A stretch of DNA of 64,000 bases. Source: Agapetus fuscipes. Lineage: Eukaryota > Arthropoda > Insecta > Trichoptera > Glossosomatidae. Positions within the stretch are counted from its first letter, which is position 1; every line of letters starts with the position of its first letter. Shown one piece after another: positions 52,351 through 62,959 of the stretch. The notes under the pieces were generated by a model that had not been told where the DNA came from, did not search any database, and saw nothing but the letters and a program-made list of their open reading frames with translations. The translations under genes and the position numbers were made by a program. The stretch spans positions 16,738,347 to 16,802,346 of the forward strand of contig OX637337.1 in assembly GCA_951799405.1 (NCBI GenBank), written 5' to 3'.

Positions 52351-52856
52351 TTAAGCAATTATTTTAATATTTTATTTTTAAAAAAAGGTGCGCGGGCGCG
52401 GGAGCGGTGAGGTTGTGACGGGCGGGACTGGACAGGTCGTACAGTCGTAATTATTTTCGATTCTCTCCGTTTTAAGGACATTGTGTATGTAAAGTGAGGT
52501 TATATTTTATGCATACACATTAATAAAATTCGATAAGTACAGGACCTTGTTGACTTTTTTGGCGACCCCATAAATATCTTTCGCGACCCCACCCGGGGTC
52601 GCGACCCCAGGGTTGCGGACCGCTGCCATAGAGCAACTATCACGGCGGTAAATTGATTCGATGACCATAGAAACAATCAATTATGAGTACAGCCGTCTCC
52701 CTCGCACTCGCACGTGTTGAATGCGCGCAAGAGAGAGACGGCAGACTGTTTCGCGCCATTAGCGTCAATGGGCGTGGCCTAGTGATTGATGACGTCACGA
52801 AAATCTCCTCATCTGAACCCTTTCTGAGATTGTTTTAATTTGTGATTACAAAATGC

Positions 52857-52930
52857 AAGTCCGCAGTCCAGTGGTTAACGCTTTGTCGTTGATTGCTAAA
52901 AGTACTTGGCTCGAATCACAAAAAAAAAAG
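52857..52930 (+). mobile_element. SINE B-like head
   Basis: AGTCCGCAGTCCAGTGGTTA (A box) and TTGGCTCGAATCAC (B box region), ended by an A run. Confidence 0.6.
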
Positions 52931-52944
52931 TTCCTTAAATACTA

Positions 52945-53218
52945 ACACGTTGGTATGGGGCTGACCCCCATGATGTAACAACTTTTGATGTAAAAACTCA
53001 TATTAAATGCACACCCACAGGCAGACACATGTCAGCTCGCGCTTACACATGCCGCATGGAAACTTAGAACAGAGCAACCCAATTCTCAAATTAATAGATA
53101 AGTATACGCCCTGCAACTCTTGCCGTCCTTTCCTAAAAACAAGGATGACAATGGCAAAGTTAACCAATTTTTACGGTAGAGTTGGTCAACTTTATGCCAG
53201 CTTATAATTCAAGGAAAG
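52945..53218 (-). mobile_element. LINE 3'UTR copy with a short inverted piece
   Basis: 52990-53218 is a minus-strand 3'UTR (CACATGCCGCATGG, CTGCAACTCTTGCCG, AGTTAACCAATTTTTACGG). 52945-52985 is a plus-strand piece, GGTATGGGGCTGACCCCC. The two point toward each other. Confidence 0.72.
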
Positions 53219-53450
53219 CACAATACAGTATTGATTCATCCCTTTATAATAAAAATGACTTCATGGTAGACTAAAAGAAACACAAAAAACATCGAAAGTC
53301 CTTATTTCTCCAAGGGATTTTCCTTTCGGCTTGGTTATATTTTATACACAGAACATAAAATGAACCTTTTACATTCAAGGGGTAAGCACTTAAAAAAATC
53401 CACATCAATCAAAAGTACCTACACACACAAATTTTCTAGTTTGTCATTTT

Positions 53451-53625
53451 TACCTTGAGTATAAAACGCTGCGTAAATACTCAATAATCGCGTAAACATA
53501 AAAAAACAGGAAAACTAAAACACTCGCTAAAGGCGCTGTTATATCATCCATACCTACATCATTTCTGTTTACTGCGTTTAAACGCAATAGTAGAGTATCG
53601 AATATGATTATAAATACCGGGGGTA
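53451..53625. mobile_element. Small MITE, family M2 copy
   Basis: TACCTTGAGTATAAAACGC at the left mirrors TATAAATACCGGGGGTA at the right. The centre has AACACTCGCTAAAGGCGC. About 175 bp. Confidence 0.75.
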
Positions 53626-53634
53626 CTTATGTCT

Positions 53635-53740
53635 CGATATATCCAAGAATACTTGGAAGTTAACGATATATCCAAGAATACATGGAAGTTAACGATAGGT
53701 ATATCCAAGAATACTTGGATATATCGTTAACTTCCACGAT
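53635..53740. repeat. 29-bp tandem repeat closing in a hairpin
   Basis: CGATATATCCAAGAATACTT units start at 53635, 53664 and 53693. The last runs into an inverted copy, giving the 10-bp stem TATATCCAAG/CTTGGATATA (53700-53723) with loop AATA. It lies between two M2 copies. Confidence 0.88.
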
Positions 53741-53870
53741 CACGTAAATATAAAAAAATGCATAAAAACTAAATCACTCACTAGGGGCGCTGTTGAATTT
53801 TCCATATATTATTAAATATTTGCGCCATCGAGGGGAATTCACGCTATACTCGTATGTTGCATACCCGAGG
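53734..53870. mobile_element. Small MITE, family M2, left end lost
   Basis: AAATCACTCACTAGGGGCGC and CATCGAGGGGAATTCACGC match the M2 centre and right arm. The left end is replaced by the tandem repeat. Confidence 0.72.
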
Positions 53871-53879
53871 AAATTGTAT

Positions 53880-54215
53880 CAAAATCATAAAAAAAATAAA
53901 AAAAATAAAAATCATGCTAGCTTTTAAAAACGCACAATGAGACCAATGATGTCTCTAGGGTGGACATAATTTTTTATCACTTAAACCAAATCACAACAAA
54001 GGTAGAATTTTGATTGTTGCTATAATTCCTCGAGGCATTCCTATTGGCAGATTAGAGCCATGAAATATGTGCTTGATTCAAGATTGATACGTAAAGTTTT
54101 GTATATCATTTTTGCATTTAGTCACGATTGTATGATATAAATCCAATTCATGTAAAAATAAACGGCAGAATTTATATTAATTAGATGTAAAGATTTGTTT
54201 AAGTAATTAAATACA
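53880..54215. other. Unassigned AT-rich stretch
   Basis: Nothing recognised. Confidence 0.4.
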
Positions 54216-54221
54216 CTTGCT

Positions 54222-54325
54222 GTATAAGTAAGTACAAACTTACGCGTATTCGCTTGCATACTATCTGTTTACATGTGAATGCTCAATATTGATACATCCT
54301 CGCAACTTCAGTACATTATAGATAA
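54222..54325 (+). mobile_element. LINE 3' end fragment, diverged
   Basis: AAGTACAAACTTACGCGTAT, CATCCTCGCAACTTCAG and TTATAGATAATTATT fit the last ~100 bp of the family. Confidence 0.5.
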
Positions 54326-54329
54326 TTAT

Positions 54330-55025
54330 TAGACACGAAGGCAAAGGCGAGTACTCTATGAAAATCAAAAGGTAGGTAACGCAGGTTAGAAAATGCATTT
54401 ATCACTAAAAAAACTAAAACAATTCAGAATAGTAAATAGACAGTATAAGTCACACGTCACAGTGACACTGCTCCTTAGCAACCAATTAAAAAATATTTAA
54501 TAATTTTCCCTAGCCACCTGGTCATGTTTGTCCAATATTATGCAAAATTATGGAAAGACCTACGAAGTGAATTTCTAGTTTCAATCGTGCTTGATCTTTG
54601 TATCACTCATGCGGCTGGATGTAGGAAGATATGCAAAAATGACACGAAGGACTGACTGTTTGTAGAGGGCTTAAGTCGATAAATAATGATGTATTATCAA
54701 CAATCGAGAGGACGATGATTTGAACTTTTGCTCTTTCCCGGGAACACAATGGGCCTGGTAATCGATCAATCACAGTTTTGGATTTTGTCCGTCTGTCACT
54801 ATCGCCTGTCTCACTGTGCGGCTTCTTAGAATATTTTTAGATACATATAGAGTAGGGATGTGCCAAAAATAGGATTCAAATTTGCCGGAATATAAAAAAA
54901 GTGTTGATATTAATTAAAAGATGCTCTCTTGGTTTTTCTACAAAATATGATAAACATTTCCAACCTTCTCATATATACGAGTACATAGGTACGTTTTTCT
55001 CAGCTTAACTTTTATTTTATTTAGT
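54330..55025. other. Unassigned stretch
   Basis: No gene or repeat recognised; AT-rich. Confidence 0.4.
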
Positions 55026-55029
55026 ATTT

Positions 55030-55160
55030 TTTTACAATCAACGAACCCTGGCTCACTTTTTTCAATGCCACCCCGTTTCTGGGAAAGGTGGTAAGCGTCA
55101 GAAGGTTTATTTTCTTGTGAGGTCTGGTTTATTTTTTTTAAGTACACATGCAACATACAT
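55030..55160 (+). mobile_element. LINE 3'UTR fragment
   Basis: TTCAATGCCACCCCGTTTCT and AAGTACACATGCAACATACA mark the UTR. The minus-strand 72-codon frame is not a gene. Confidence 0.68.
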
Positions 55161-55414
55161 TAAAGGCAAAACTGAATAAGTGACATATTGAGCAAACCTA
55201 AGTTTCTCCTTTAAATGAACCTTTTTTCCTATTTTCCACGAGAGAAAACAATAAACAAGGGTGATAATCCTGTAGCTTAGAAGTCTTTCATGAGCACTTC
55301 CTCATAATTAGTTCACTTACTATGAAAAGTTACACCCAATAAAATGTTATAGTTCAACGATTTCTTAAATCAGTGAATCAGCACTTATTCAGTTATACCT
55401 TTAAGGAGGTGATG

Positions 55415-55510
55415 TGGAAGCGCAAAATTGCACGTGTCTGTTTGTGGGCGTGCATTAAATATAAGCCTTCCATTTCTACGTATCTTTGCAATTTAGATTA
55501 TAGATTCATT
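55415..55510 (+). mobile_element. LINE 3' end fragment
   Basis: AATTGCACGTGTCTGTTTG, GTGCATTAAATATAAGCC and ATCTTTGCAATTTAGATTAT. Supplies the unbroken version of the Harbinger-like target site at 39188. Confidence 0.75.
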
Positions 55511-55514
55511 TCGT

Positions 55515-55785
55515 ATAGTTATTTCCCGGTATTCCATCAATACCGTCCTTAATTCTTGCCAGTTAGACCAGAAGTCTCTGGCTTATCCTCGACTCTTCTC
55601 CGATCCGACACTTCGATGACTCTTACCAATCAGATTGTTATCTTGTTCTTGTGATGCCACACTCTCACAGACCGTGGTGGGCATGGGCCTCCGCTGGCTA
55701 GGCTGACAGCGAGTCTGATTGTGACACAGGATAAACTAAACTTAAACCAATGAAGTAACGAAATTTTTATTGAGAATTTTTAAAT
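55515..55785. other. Unassigned stretch
   Basis: GC-richer patch at 55560-55730 with no recognisable frame or family. Confidence 0.35.
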
Positions 55786-56083
55786 ATAAAAATTGACATC
55801 TCTATTTCAGGGAAAGGTACAAAAATTGCAGGATTTATGTTGATTTGAGTTTTAAATAAATAATATCATTCCTTGTCTAATAAATTGGTATGAGGCTGAC
55901 CCTCCATACTGAAACAACTTGGTTCACTTTTGCCAACGCCACAAAAACGTGGCAAAATTTGAAGGTGTATGTTTATTATAATGCCTAGGTTTTTATTTTG
56001 TTAATCCAGTTAATAGCTCAGTTGGTAGAGTGCTTGAATTCCATGTCAAGAGCTCGGAACCGAATCCCGGTAGGTATATATTA

Positions 56084-57003
56084 GGTCTTTACATATGAAA
56101 TTGGCGTGTTGTATGGGAGGAAAAAAAAGTCTTTTTTTTTGTAATATAATATATTTATTTAATCAAAATATGTTCCATAGCTATCTATGCACTTTTGCCA
56201 TCTCATAGGTAGTTAATTGACCCTTTTACGAAAATAACCATTCGGATGGATACAATCTTTGAAGGCGGTTTGGACTGCCCCATCGGAGTTGATCTTTTTC
56301 CCTTGCAAGAAGTTATCCAAATTTCGAAAAAAATTGTAATCTGTTGGAACAAGATCCGGGGAGTACGGAGATGTCTTAAACATTCCAATTAAAGCTACCA
56401 TAATCTGGTAGCCGTCTTTTGTGCAACGCGGCAGCACGCGCGATTGTTGATTTGCTTCACTCAATTAGTGAGGTACTCACCTTTCAAGCTTTTTCACCTT
56501 TCCAATTTGCTTCAAGTGGATTAAAACAGTTTTATCACTAACTTTGCAGCCTACAGCTAACTCGGACGTGGTTTGCGATGGATCCGCTTCCACAAAAGTC
56601 TTCAATTCCTCATTATCAACTTTGGTCTCCGGCCGTCCACGAGGCTTGTTCTGCAGGCCGAAATTTCCAGAACGAAAACGTTGTAACCAAAAACGCACTA
56701 TGTTTTCTTTTTTGACATCGTTGGCATACACATCATTAATCCTTCGAGCCGTTTCTGCTGCACTGGTGCCACGGTGGAACTCGTACTCGTAAACAACGCG
56801 ATATTTCAAGTTTTCCATTTTGTAAAATGAGTGACGCAAAGAAAAAAACAATTGAGGGACGAACAAATGAATAACAGTTTTCGTAACACAAATACATGAG
56901 TAAATAGCTGTACAAAAATGAGTTTGGAATTCTTAACCTAAGAGGAGATATTTAATATCAAAGTGGCCAGTATGGCAAAACGCCAATTTCATATGTAAGG
57001 ACC
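56084..57003 (-). mobile_element. mariner element, internally deleted
   Basis: Inverted ends start GGTC(C/T)TTACATATGAAATT and match for about 26 bp. TA is present on both sides (56082-56083 and 57004-57005). At 920 bp it is shorter than the usual ~1.3 kb because the middle of the transposase gene is gone. Confidence 0.95.
56213..56818 (-). pseudogene. mariner transposase, deleted and interrupted
   Basis: The start is MENLKYRVVYEYEFHRGTSA at 56818. The N-terminal DNA-binding part is readable: TSAAETARRINDVY, then IVRFWLQRFRSGNF and NKPRGRPETKVDNEELK. It stops near 56477 where a tryptophan codon has become TGA; a second stop follows close by. The C-terminal part reads YSPDLVPTDYNFFRNLDNFL, holding the third acidic residue of the catalytic triad. 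The first two acidic residues lie in the deleted middle. It cannot act alone, but its ends might be cut by a related transposase if one exists. Confidence 0.93.
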
Positions 57004-57344
57004 TAATATTTAGGTTTAATTTCTAAATAATTTCCCGTTTCAGTGTTTATTTCAAACTCAAAAAAAAATACGAGTACTGGTAAGTTTTACTCAGATTTCA
57101 CAAGAAATGAGAATCAGCCCCCTCGTGAGTTGGCAAACCCCCAAACCAACTCATTTGGTTGGCGTAAATCCGGCTACTTATCCGTTAAAATGAACAGATT
57201 CCATTAGCCAAATGCGATTCCTTCGGGGAGAACACGTCAAAAAGTTACACCATATGTGTAGCTTATTTGCGTTTGCGTTAGGTACACATGCAGCGTGTGT
57301 AAGCACGAACGTATCTGCTTGTGGGCATACAGCTACGTTCGACA

Positions 57345-57812
57345 GGACTATGGATAAACACATAAAAAAGCTCGCCATGTGAAAATAATGTGTTTTTAAA
57401 ATAGTTACGTCACTGCTGTGAATCTGTCAGGTCTCCACGGGAGTCGGCATGGTACACACGACTAGGAACAGGACGTCTAGTGATTTCGGTAAGTGGCCAC
57501 GCTGTATGTATGCACTAGTATAGTAGGGTTGCCTGTAGAGATGCGAGATGTCCCTGTGAAGGATTACGACGAGTGCCAGTCGCTAGTGGATCTAGATGCT
57601 AGATAACTAACAAAAGATCGCCAGTGGCGGAGAAAAATATAATGTTTTTTAAAATTAGCTTTTGCATGTGTAACTATTTTTTTAATTTGCCAATTGCAGT
57701 CTCAGCACAAATTTGAATACTCACAGTTTTTTTTCTGTGTGCAAATGATCACCCGTTTATGTAACTTTTCCTTAGCAACCCGTTCGTGTTACGTCACTTA
57801 AAAATGACCAGC
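57345..57812. other. Unassigned stretch
   Basis: No gene or repeat recognised; GC near average. Confidence 0.4.
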
Positions 57813-57814
57813 GA

Positions 57815-58018
57815 ACAGTATGAGGCTAACTGGCTAACCCCTCGTGCTTTAAAAAGTTGGTTCACTATTGTCAATGCCGCCAATATTGTCAATATCTTTT
57901 TCATGAAAAGGCGGTAGAAGTTGTAAGGTTCATTTGAGGTTTGGTTTATTTTGTAAGTACACATACTGCATGTTAAAGCGCGAATTTACTTGTCTCTGCT
58001 TGTGGGCGCGCATCAGGA
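57815..58018 (+). mobile_element. LINE 3'UTR copy
   Basis: GTATGAGGCTAACTGGC to TGCTTGTGGGCGCGCATC. The hairpin block is replaced by a different pairing (CCGCC/GGCGG). Confidence 0.75.
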
Positions 58019-58287
58019 GTGTGCATCCCTTACAGACACATGCGCCTAATGGGTAGGCAATATAGGGTAAAAAAACATTTAAGCTTGAAATACAGATTTA
58101 AACTTAAAAATTGAAGTTTGATTGGAGCCATCGTTATTAATTTCAAATGAGTTATTTAAAATGAATTGGAGAAAGTATTTATTCTCAAATGTATTTGCTT
58201 GTAGGTATGAGTCTATCTTATTTGTAACTGTTCTGGCTATAGAATGACGGTCACCGTTTACCACGCATGCGCGATGTCAGCCATCGA

Positions 58288-58400
58288 CATGCAACTCTTG
58301 CCGACCTTCCCTGAAACAGGTGTGATATTGGCAAAGTGAACCATCATTTTACAGTATGGGTGGTCAGCCTCATACCAATCTATGAGTCAAGGAATCCAAA
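58288..58400 (-). mobile_element. LINE 3'UTR fragment, young
   Basis: ATGCAACTCTTGCCGACC, CTGAAACAGGTGTGATATTG and AGTATGGGTGGTCAGCC are close to the best copies. Confidence 0.85.
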
Positions 58401-58404
58401 TCAA

Positions 58405-59230
58405 AATGATCCCTCAAAAACGAACTTAAGAATTGTGATGCGGTTTGAGGTTTTTCATTGAACCTTTCTCCAAAATCTGATTTCTTAAATCTTTGTCTTT
58501 ATTGTTTTTTTTTTTTTAATTATCTTTGTCCGGTATCTTCTTACTAAAGAGAACAAGTTTGTCAATGGTTTCTTAAAAATTCCAACTTAGCTGACATAAA
58601 AAATGACGACTTCTCGAACTCTGTTGCGCGTGTAAATAATGAACTACGGAAGAAGACGACTTAATTACTAAATAGGAGAAGAAAAAACTATTTTGATTCC
58701 ACGTGCCGTCCCTGTTACTGAAGCAGGGGCGGTCGTTGGGCAGCGACACAAAGCAGCCGCACACTTGTACCTCCTCACACCTCGCGCCCGATCTCCGATA
58801 CTCTCGTAATCCGCAACACTGTGTTTATTTATCGTCATAAGCATTGAGGTATAATAAACTAGAGCTGAAACTAGCTCACGGCACTGAAGCAAACTATGGC
58901 GCATAGCTGCTGTCAGACGGACTTGTCAATCACAACATAATACTTAATAATCATGCTAAATCTTTTGTTTTCTTGCTTTCTTCATTTCGTTTTTCGACAC
59001 ATTAATTACACATGCCATGATGTCTTAAAATAATGTTTTTTTTTAAATTTACAAACTCATCGAAAAAAACAATTAAAACACGTGCATCCAATTTTAATGA
59101 CATTCAAGTAATGCCAACATTGCAGAGAATTTTTATAGCGTCTCTCATACTTGCCTGTTAATAGTGTAGTCACGAGCTTTCTGTACGTAATACATGTTCA
59201 GCACATTTAAGTCTTCTTGATTTCATTACG
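58405..59230. other. Unassigned stretch
   Basis: A GC-richer patch at 58690-58800 overlaps a 78-codon minus-strand frame with no recognised domain. Poly-T at 58506-58519. Confidence 0.4.
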
Positions 59231-59234
59231 AAAA

Positions 59235-59405
59235 CTATGTTTGGGTCATGGAATATGGACCTTAGCTCCAAGTTGGTACGGATGCGTCACCTGTCATCCT
59301 TACAGACAAGTTTAAGAATGCTACTAAGCATTTTGTTCTCTCTGAAGAAATTATCCTCTTTCTAAGTCAGACTCCAGGCTTCATATCCATACAACACAAA
59401 TAGCC
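59235..59405 (-). pseudogene. LINE pol remnant, family C
   Basis: The minus strand gives CMDMKPGV-, a charged patch, then SVRMTGDASVP, matching 46140-46270. Short and broken. Confidence 0.6.
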
Positions 59406-59409
59406 TAAC

Positions 59410-59795
59410 AATACAAGTTTACATTTTGGATTTTATGAAACGGGAGAATCGTTTTGAACACGATAGCTTTTTTGGGCAGAAAAAAACATTACTTAGATTT
59501 CAAATTAGTTTCAAATATGATATTTTGAAGTAAAGGTTTTTTGTTTTTAAAATCTTACTTACTGCTTCTATTTAATACAGTCTCATCCATTTTCACTACT
59601 TACTTAAGTGACAGTTTAGTTTACGACTTCTGTCAATTCTGAATAACACTGTATCTATAGTTAAGAATCCCTTTGTAGCTGCCGTGTAGTAAGAATACTT
59701 ACCGGATTAGTGTTTGATGGCACTTACAATTATGAATTGATAAGTTATAAGCTTAAAATCACTCTTTATGCTCACTTAAGTAAGCATGCATCGTA
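59410..59795. other. Unassigned AT-rich stretch
   Basis: Nothing recognised. Confidence 0.4.
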
Positions 59796-59799
59796 AAAA

Positions 59800-60195
59800 A
59801 TCTGTTCCACGGACAGATCTTTCACGGGCAATTCGGTCACACGACAGTTCGTCCACACTTCTTTTTGATCAGCACATTTCGTTTACATAGTCCACAAAGA
59901 GCTCCATCACAGAAAACTACAATAAATTAAAACTACTGCAGTAATTAAGATTATTTTTGGAGACGTTTCTGTGATGGAGTTGTTTGCGGACCTATAGGCA
60001 TTTTATGAGACAGAAAAGGCGTTCACCGAAAAGTTGCTCAGGCTAACGGTCATGTGACCGAATCGCCCGTGACCGATGTGTCTGTGGACGAGGTATCTCT
60101 AGCCGAGTTGTCTTTGGCCGAAAAGTCGTGCGGACGAACTGTCGTGTGACCGATTTACCCATGGACGAGCTGTCTGTGCACGAGTTATTTTTAAT
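59800..60195. mobile_element. Foldback element of ~15-nt repeats, family F1
   Basis: The right arm (60020-60190) is a run of nine or so degenerate ~15-nt units of the GACCGATGTGTCTGT type. The left arm (59807-59905) has the same words inverted (CGGGCAATTCGGTCAC, GTTCGTCCACAC). AGAGCTCCATCACAGAAAAC against TTTCTGTGATGGAGTTG gives a clear inner stem. No ORF. A smaller relative is at 14172-14350. Confidence 0.8.
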
Positions 60196-60199
60196 CGTT

Positions 60200-60965
60200 T
60201 GTCGTAACACGTAAAAAGAAGTCTTTCATTTTAGCGTAGCAAAAACTTACAGTTCGATTCATAAATCGTTTCATTAATAATTAAAAAGTCGTGTGAGCTT
60301 CATACACTTAAAAAAATACATTTAATACCACGCACGGTAAACGAGAGTTTGCATGAAAATATGTGGCGGATATGAGGGTATCGTGTAAGCTGCATAAATC
60401 ATTACTCTGTTTATATAAAACATCTGAAAAGCATAACTAACCTTCTCATTTCCGTTGTAAAATTGTTCCTAGCTGGCAACCACTGTGGTGCTTTGTGCCT
60501 TTTTTTGATCAACCATTCAAATACGTGTGACGTGAAATTGTTTCAATTTTCCAAAAAAATCAAATACGAAATAAAATACAGAGACAAAACGAAACCCCAT
60601 GTACGCCGGTTATTTGACAAAGCGAATAAACCGTCCCATCAAAAATAATTGGGACATCGCCTTGTCGGCCCAATCCTCTCAAATCATCCCGTATCAATAT
60701 TCTATACGAACCCGTTCTCTGCCAGATATGAAAAAGTATTCCATATTTGTTACGCGACTTGAAAACGGCTTGAACCTTTTTGTCCTTGGTTTTAGAGTGA
60801 TAATACCTAATGAAAAAAATCATGTGAGTTTATTGATTATTATTTTACTAAATTGTCATGTTAAAAATAAGTGAATAACAAAAAAATGTCATCACAGAAA
60901 AATATTTAAAAGTAGGTACGTGTTTTTGTTTTTGAGCTGAGTATTTTTGGTAAAAAATAAATCTG
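60200..60965. other. Unassigned stretch with two shared phrases
   Basis: 60470-60525 resembles the 13380-13770 repeat (CACTGTGGTGCTTTGTGCC). AATCATCCCGTATCAATATT at 60682-60701 recurs exactly near 61605. No gene is supported; the 87- and 91-codon frames are on opposite strands and lack domains. Confidence 0.45.
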
Positions 60966-60969
60966 CAAA

Positions 60970-61400
60970 ATAATCCAATGAGATCGTTTGGACATGTAGA
61001 AAGGATGGATGATGAGAGACCGACAGAGTGTAACTATGTATGTATTATAGAGAACATGTGAATGGATAATGAGGCACGGAAAGACTGGGGAAATTATAGT
61101 TGGATCAGGTTAGCTTTGGTAAATGGCATACAGAGTGAATATTCTTGACTAATTGTAGGTAAGTATGAGGTTGACCCCCCATGCTGTAAAAGTTTGGTTC
61201 ACTTCTATCAATGTCACCCCGGTTCAGGGATCGGCGGCAGGCGTTGAAAGGTTTGTTATTTGAGGTTTGTTTTTTTTGTAAGTGCACATGCAGTACCTAT
61301 GTGCAAGCGCTAACTTACACGTGGCTACCAGTGGGCGTGCATTTGAGTGTACCTAAGCCTTAAGTTTCTTTATATCTAAACAACTTAGATTATTATATAT
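60970..61400 (+). mobile_element. RTE-like LINE: decayed ORF end and 3'UTR
   Basis: ATGAGATCGTTTGGACATG encodes the MRSFGHVERMDDERPTE motif of the RWFGHMERM region. The 3'UTR (61155-61400) follows with GAGGTTGACCCCCCATGC, CACATGCAGTACCTATGTG and AAACAACTTAGATTATTAT. Confidence 0.78.
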
Positions 61401-61569
61401 AGAGGCAATCCTACGGACGATTTTAATACTAACAGAGCAAGAATGAATTAATTTGTTTTGGAACAAACGTAATATTTTTCATATAATTTTTTTATCTATC
61501 ACGTAACCCAACTGATATTTTGACGAGTCACTTTGTCTCGCGGGCAAGCCATCCGAATTCCTGACGAGA

Positions 61570-61765
61570 CATTTTATCTGCAGCAGTCATCGGGATAAAT
61601 CCCGGCCGAATCATCCCGTATCAATATTGCCGGTCAAATCCCCCGATAACTCCCAATCAATGAGGGCCCGGGATATGACCCGATAAGGGATTACGTCAGT
61701 GACGCGTGAAACCCGCGCTAAGCTGTCAGCTGTCAGTTGTCAGCTGACGGCTAACAGCTGAAAGC
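61570..61765. repeat. CGGGAT-rich and CAGCTGTCA-rich cluster
   Basis: 61585-61700 has several CGGGAT or ATCCCG words in both orientations. 61721-61760 has CTGTCAG repeated three times, with a palindromic TCAGCTGA centre and CAGCTG flanks. GC-richer than its surroundings. Confidence 0.6.
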
Positions 61766-61867
61766 GGATCAATGACTGCGTAACCCCAGTACGGAGCGGA
61801 GGGATGGACGCTCGCACGGGGACAGGCTTAAAATAGGTGTGTACAGAAAAATTCTCATAGTGTAATG

Positions 61868-62165
61868 CCTGGTCGATAGTACAGTTGATAAAATGCTTGC
61901 ATTCAATGCCTTTTTGCGAGGGTTCGATCGCCAACGAGGGTGTCAGGAATGAATTCCTCTTGTTTTGGTGTTTATTTAAAAACCAAAATAAAGCTACCAG
62001 CAAGGCTACTTTTATTTTTCAGTCTTTACAAGGAAGAAGAACCAGCCCCATCGGAAGGTGAGAAATCACCACTTTGAGTGATGAGTATAAAAAAAATCAT
62101 TAAACACGCCGCTTGTGACCCCTTCTACGACAATACGGTAAGAAATTGCAGCTAAGCCACTTTGT
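61868..62165 (+). mobile_element. SINE A, full length but diverged
   Basis: CCTGGTCGATAGTACAGTTG (A box), GAGGGTTCGATCGCC (B box), GTGTCAGGAATGAATTCC, AGAACCAGCCCCATCGG and a CGCCGCTTGTGACCCC end. Length about 298 bp. Confidence 0.83.
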
Positions 62166-62169
62166 ACTT

Positions 62170-62525
62170 ACTTAATAATGTTTGAAAAGTTTTTGTGTCA
62201 ATTTTATGTTTTTCAGTAAATTACCATAATCATCCATCAAGTTAAAAAATAAAAGAAATGCATAAAAAATACATTCTCAAAGCAGCGATTATTTTCCCAT
62301 ATTGTACAAATACATAAGTGTTCATTATATTTTTCTATTTTGGTTTGTAAATTGTCTAATAGAGCGATTTCGATATCAATCATGCAACCCCAAAATTAAA
62401 TACGTTTTAACGTCATCATTGGACCGCTTCTACCGCCCATCCATCATTTAGGAGTGTCAGAAGAAGTGGTTTAGAGAATATGGAACATCTGACATATGGT
62501 GATGCATTGATATATCAAAAATTAT
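62170..62525. other. Unassigned AT-rich stretch
   Basis: Nothing recognised. Confidence 0.4.
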
Positions 62526-62529
62526 TCCT

Positions 62530-62700
62530 CATATTTTTTTTTTCTCGTGCCACTCCTGTTGAATATCAGCGATCATCTTTAAGAAAATTTCTACTTCCTT
62601 TGATAGATCCGCAGGATCTGTTCGTGCCGCTACTTCCTCATGTGATCTAGACTGCTAGCTATCACGCCAATTCTTTGAAAGATTACTGGAGTCTTCTTTC
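62530..62700 (-). pseudogene. LINE ORF end, second RTE-like group
   Basis: TCGTGCCACTCCTGTTGAA and TATCAGCGATCATCTTTAAG correspond to the ADLR-type end at 51030-51065, diverged. Broken frame. Confidence 0.5.
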
Positions 62701-62734
62701 TGTTGGGTTCACTTGAAGAGCGATACGTGCGGGC

Positions 62735-62955
62735 AGAATAATATGATGAGATGGCTTGGACGTGAAATTTTGGACAGAAAAATTGTATTTAAAAAGGATG
62801 TGAAAGAAAATAGGGGAACAGGAAGACTGAGATATATATGGCTTGATCAGATTGGAGAAATTGTGATACAATGGGATATAGGTACAGAGTGAATGTTAAA
62901 GAAGGAAATGTATTAAAAGATGACGGATATAGATGTATTGAGAAAGGCATATTAT
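62735..62955 (+). pseudogene. LINE ORF end, decayed
   Basis: ATGATGAGATGGCTTGGACG begins a MMRWLGREILDRKI-like segment. GRLRYIWLDQIGEIV follows, matching RWFGHMERM...GRPRKVWMDQISEIA at 47.8 kb. It then breaks with stops. Confidence 0.7.
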
Positions 62956-62959
62956 AGAT

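Larger units (their letters stand above)
51593..52625. mobile_element. hAT-type non-autonomous element with 8-bp target duplication
   Basis: CCATAGAG is repeated exactly at 51585-51592 and 52626-52633. The ends CAGCGATCCGCAACC and GGTTGCGGACCGCTG are inverted, and GCGACCCC repeats lie inside both ends. An 8-bp duplication with CAG...CTG ends is the hAT signature. No transposase is encoded. The interior holds a SINE A and a SINE B. Confidence 0.95.
56006..57279 (+). mobile_element. SINE A split by a mariner
   Basis: 56006-56083 holds the head (AATAGCTCAGTTGGTAGAG and B box ACCGAATCCCGG). 57006-57279 continues with TTTCCCGTTTCAGTGTTTAT, GAGAATCAGCCCCCTCG and the GTGTAGCTTATTTGCG end. The two parts join in the order of the full-length copies. 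Confidence 0.88.
55790..57340 (+). mobile_element. LINE 3'UTR host of a nested SINE A and mariner
   Basis: 55790-55858 is one partial UTR. 55870-55998 is another (GGTATGAGGCTGACCCTCC to GGTTTTTATTTTG), which continues at 57281-57340 (GGTACACATGCAGCGTGTG). The gap is filled by a SINE A, itself split by a mariner. Confidence 0.85.
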
